Made by a program: the position numbers and the translations under genes. This document shows positions 32,520 to 32,688 of a stretch of DNA of 32,688 nucleotides, in pieces; the first letter of the stretch is position 1, and each line of letters opens with the position of its first letter. The DNA is taken from the NCBI GenBank assembly GCA_016934295.1, contig JAFGTD010000052.1:1-32688 (forward strand), read 5' to 3'. Under the pieces are notes generated by a model. It did not search any database and was not told where the DNA came from. It saw only the letters and a list, made by a program, of their open reading frames with translations. This DNA is from Acidobacteriota bacterium (GTDB lineage Bacteria > Acidobacteriota > UBA6911).

Positions 32520-32688
32520 TTATTTGAAGTGGTACGACTGGCCTTTCCGAGGCACAAAGACATCGAAGCCTTCTTTTTTCAAAACTTCGGCAAACGGCAT
32601 GCTCTGTGCCTCTTCACCATGCACCAGCGCAATTTTCCTGATTTTCAGATTCGATGTTTTCAGTAAACGCAGCATTTCATTTCTATCC
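32520..32688 (-). CDS. C-terminal fragment of an RNA-specificity metallo-beta-lactamase protein (runs off window)
   Basis: The last 55 residues are in frame to the window edge: EMLRLLKTSNLKIRKIALVH, then GEEAQSMPFAEVL, KKEGFDVFVPRKGQSYHF and a TAA. The pattern IxKIxLVHGE followed by an ALKEGxxVxxPxxG-like segment is the C-terminal RNA-metabolising beta-lactamase (RMMBL) region of RNase J and beta-CASP-like nucleases. The catalytic part lies outside, so activity cannot be judged. A perfect 7-bp hairpin (ACCACTT / AAGTGGT) spans the stop codon. The gene is upstream of, and in tandem with, the trans-sulfuration gene. Confidence 0.65.
   Translation of the reverse strand, partial: DRNEMLRLLKTSNLKIRKIALVHGEEAQSMPFAEVLKKEGFDVFVPRKGQSYHFK

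Noticed and set aside
1-32688. tRNA and rRNA genes
   Set aside because: Spacers were read for T-loop and cloverleaf signals by eye and none was convincing; a tRNA-finding program would be decisive.

Overview
This 32.7 kb window comes from a Gram-negative bacterium with moderately high GC. The periplasmic and secreted proteins, a SpoIVB/S55-type protein next to a beta-propeller protein and a TPR protein, and a NadA/NadC pair suggest an uncultivated lineage in or near Acidobacteriota/Aminicenantota. That placement is inference from gene style and has low confidence. No rRNA, tRNA, CRISPR array, phage module, transposase or integrase was seen.

Layout. Positions 1-1465: end of nadA and complete nadC (NAD synthesis). 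1580-2047: tadA (tRNA editing), convergent with nadC. 2342-4012: NYN-nuclease/OST-HTH protein with a basic tail. 4203-10198: three minus-strand envelope genes (S55-domain protein, beta-propeller protein, TPR protein), probably cotranscribed. 10355-12629: a scarred segment with a glycoside-hydrolase C-terminal remnant, a threonyl-tRNA synthetase gene lacking its 5' third, and an iron-sulfur flavoprotein gene touching it. 12859-15812: membrane-anchored MutS-like ATPase, convergent with a DUF5671-like membrane protein. 16172-17668: sigma-54 activator. 18040-19572: ZIP metal transporter divergent from a Fur-family repressor, with a promoter/operator arrangement that suggests zinc control. 19746-22148: exported cyclophilin and glucose-6-phosphate isomerase. 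22521-25054: modABC molybdate transporter, read right to left. 25200-27980: hybrid PAS-GAF-PAS histidine kinase with a terminal receiver. 28303-28608: small hypothetical protein. 28992-30326: B12-binding radical SAM protein. 30583-31176: YceI protein. 31191-32390: Cys/Met trans-sulfuration enzyme. 32520-32688: C-terminus of an RNA-type metallo-beta-lactamase.

Most genes are ordinary housekeeping genes and no new multi-gene defence or biosynthetic system is visible. The unusual content lies between genes. Several spacers carry short tandem arrays with 6-, 7- or 8-base periods, some arranged as inverted pairs. The best is a 335-bp MITE-like element at 22183-22517 with terminal inverted repeats of about 50 bp that are themselves built of octamers. 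Other points of interest are the truncated thrS behind a flavoprotein gene, the permuted order of catalytic motifs in the S55 protein, and two mutually exclusive hairpins between nadA and nadC.
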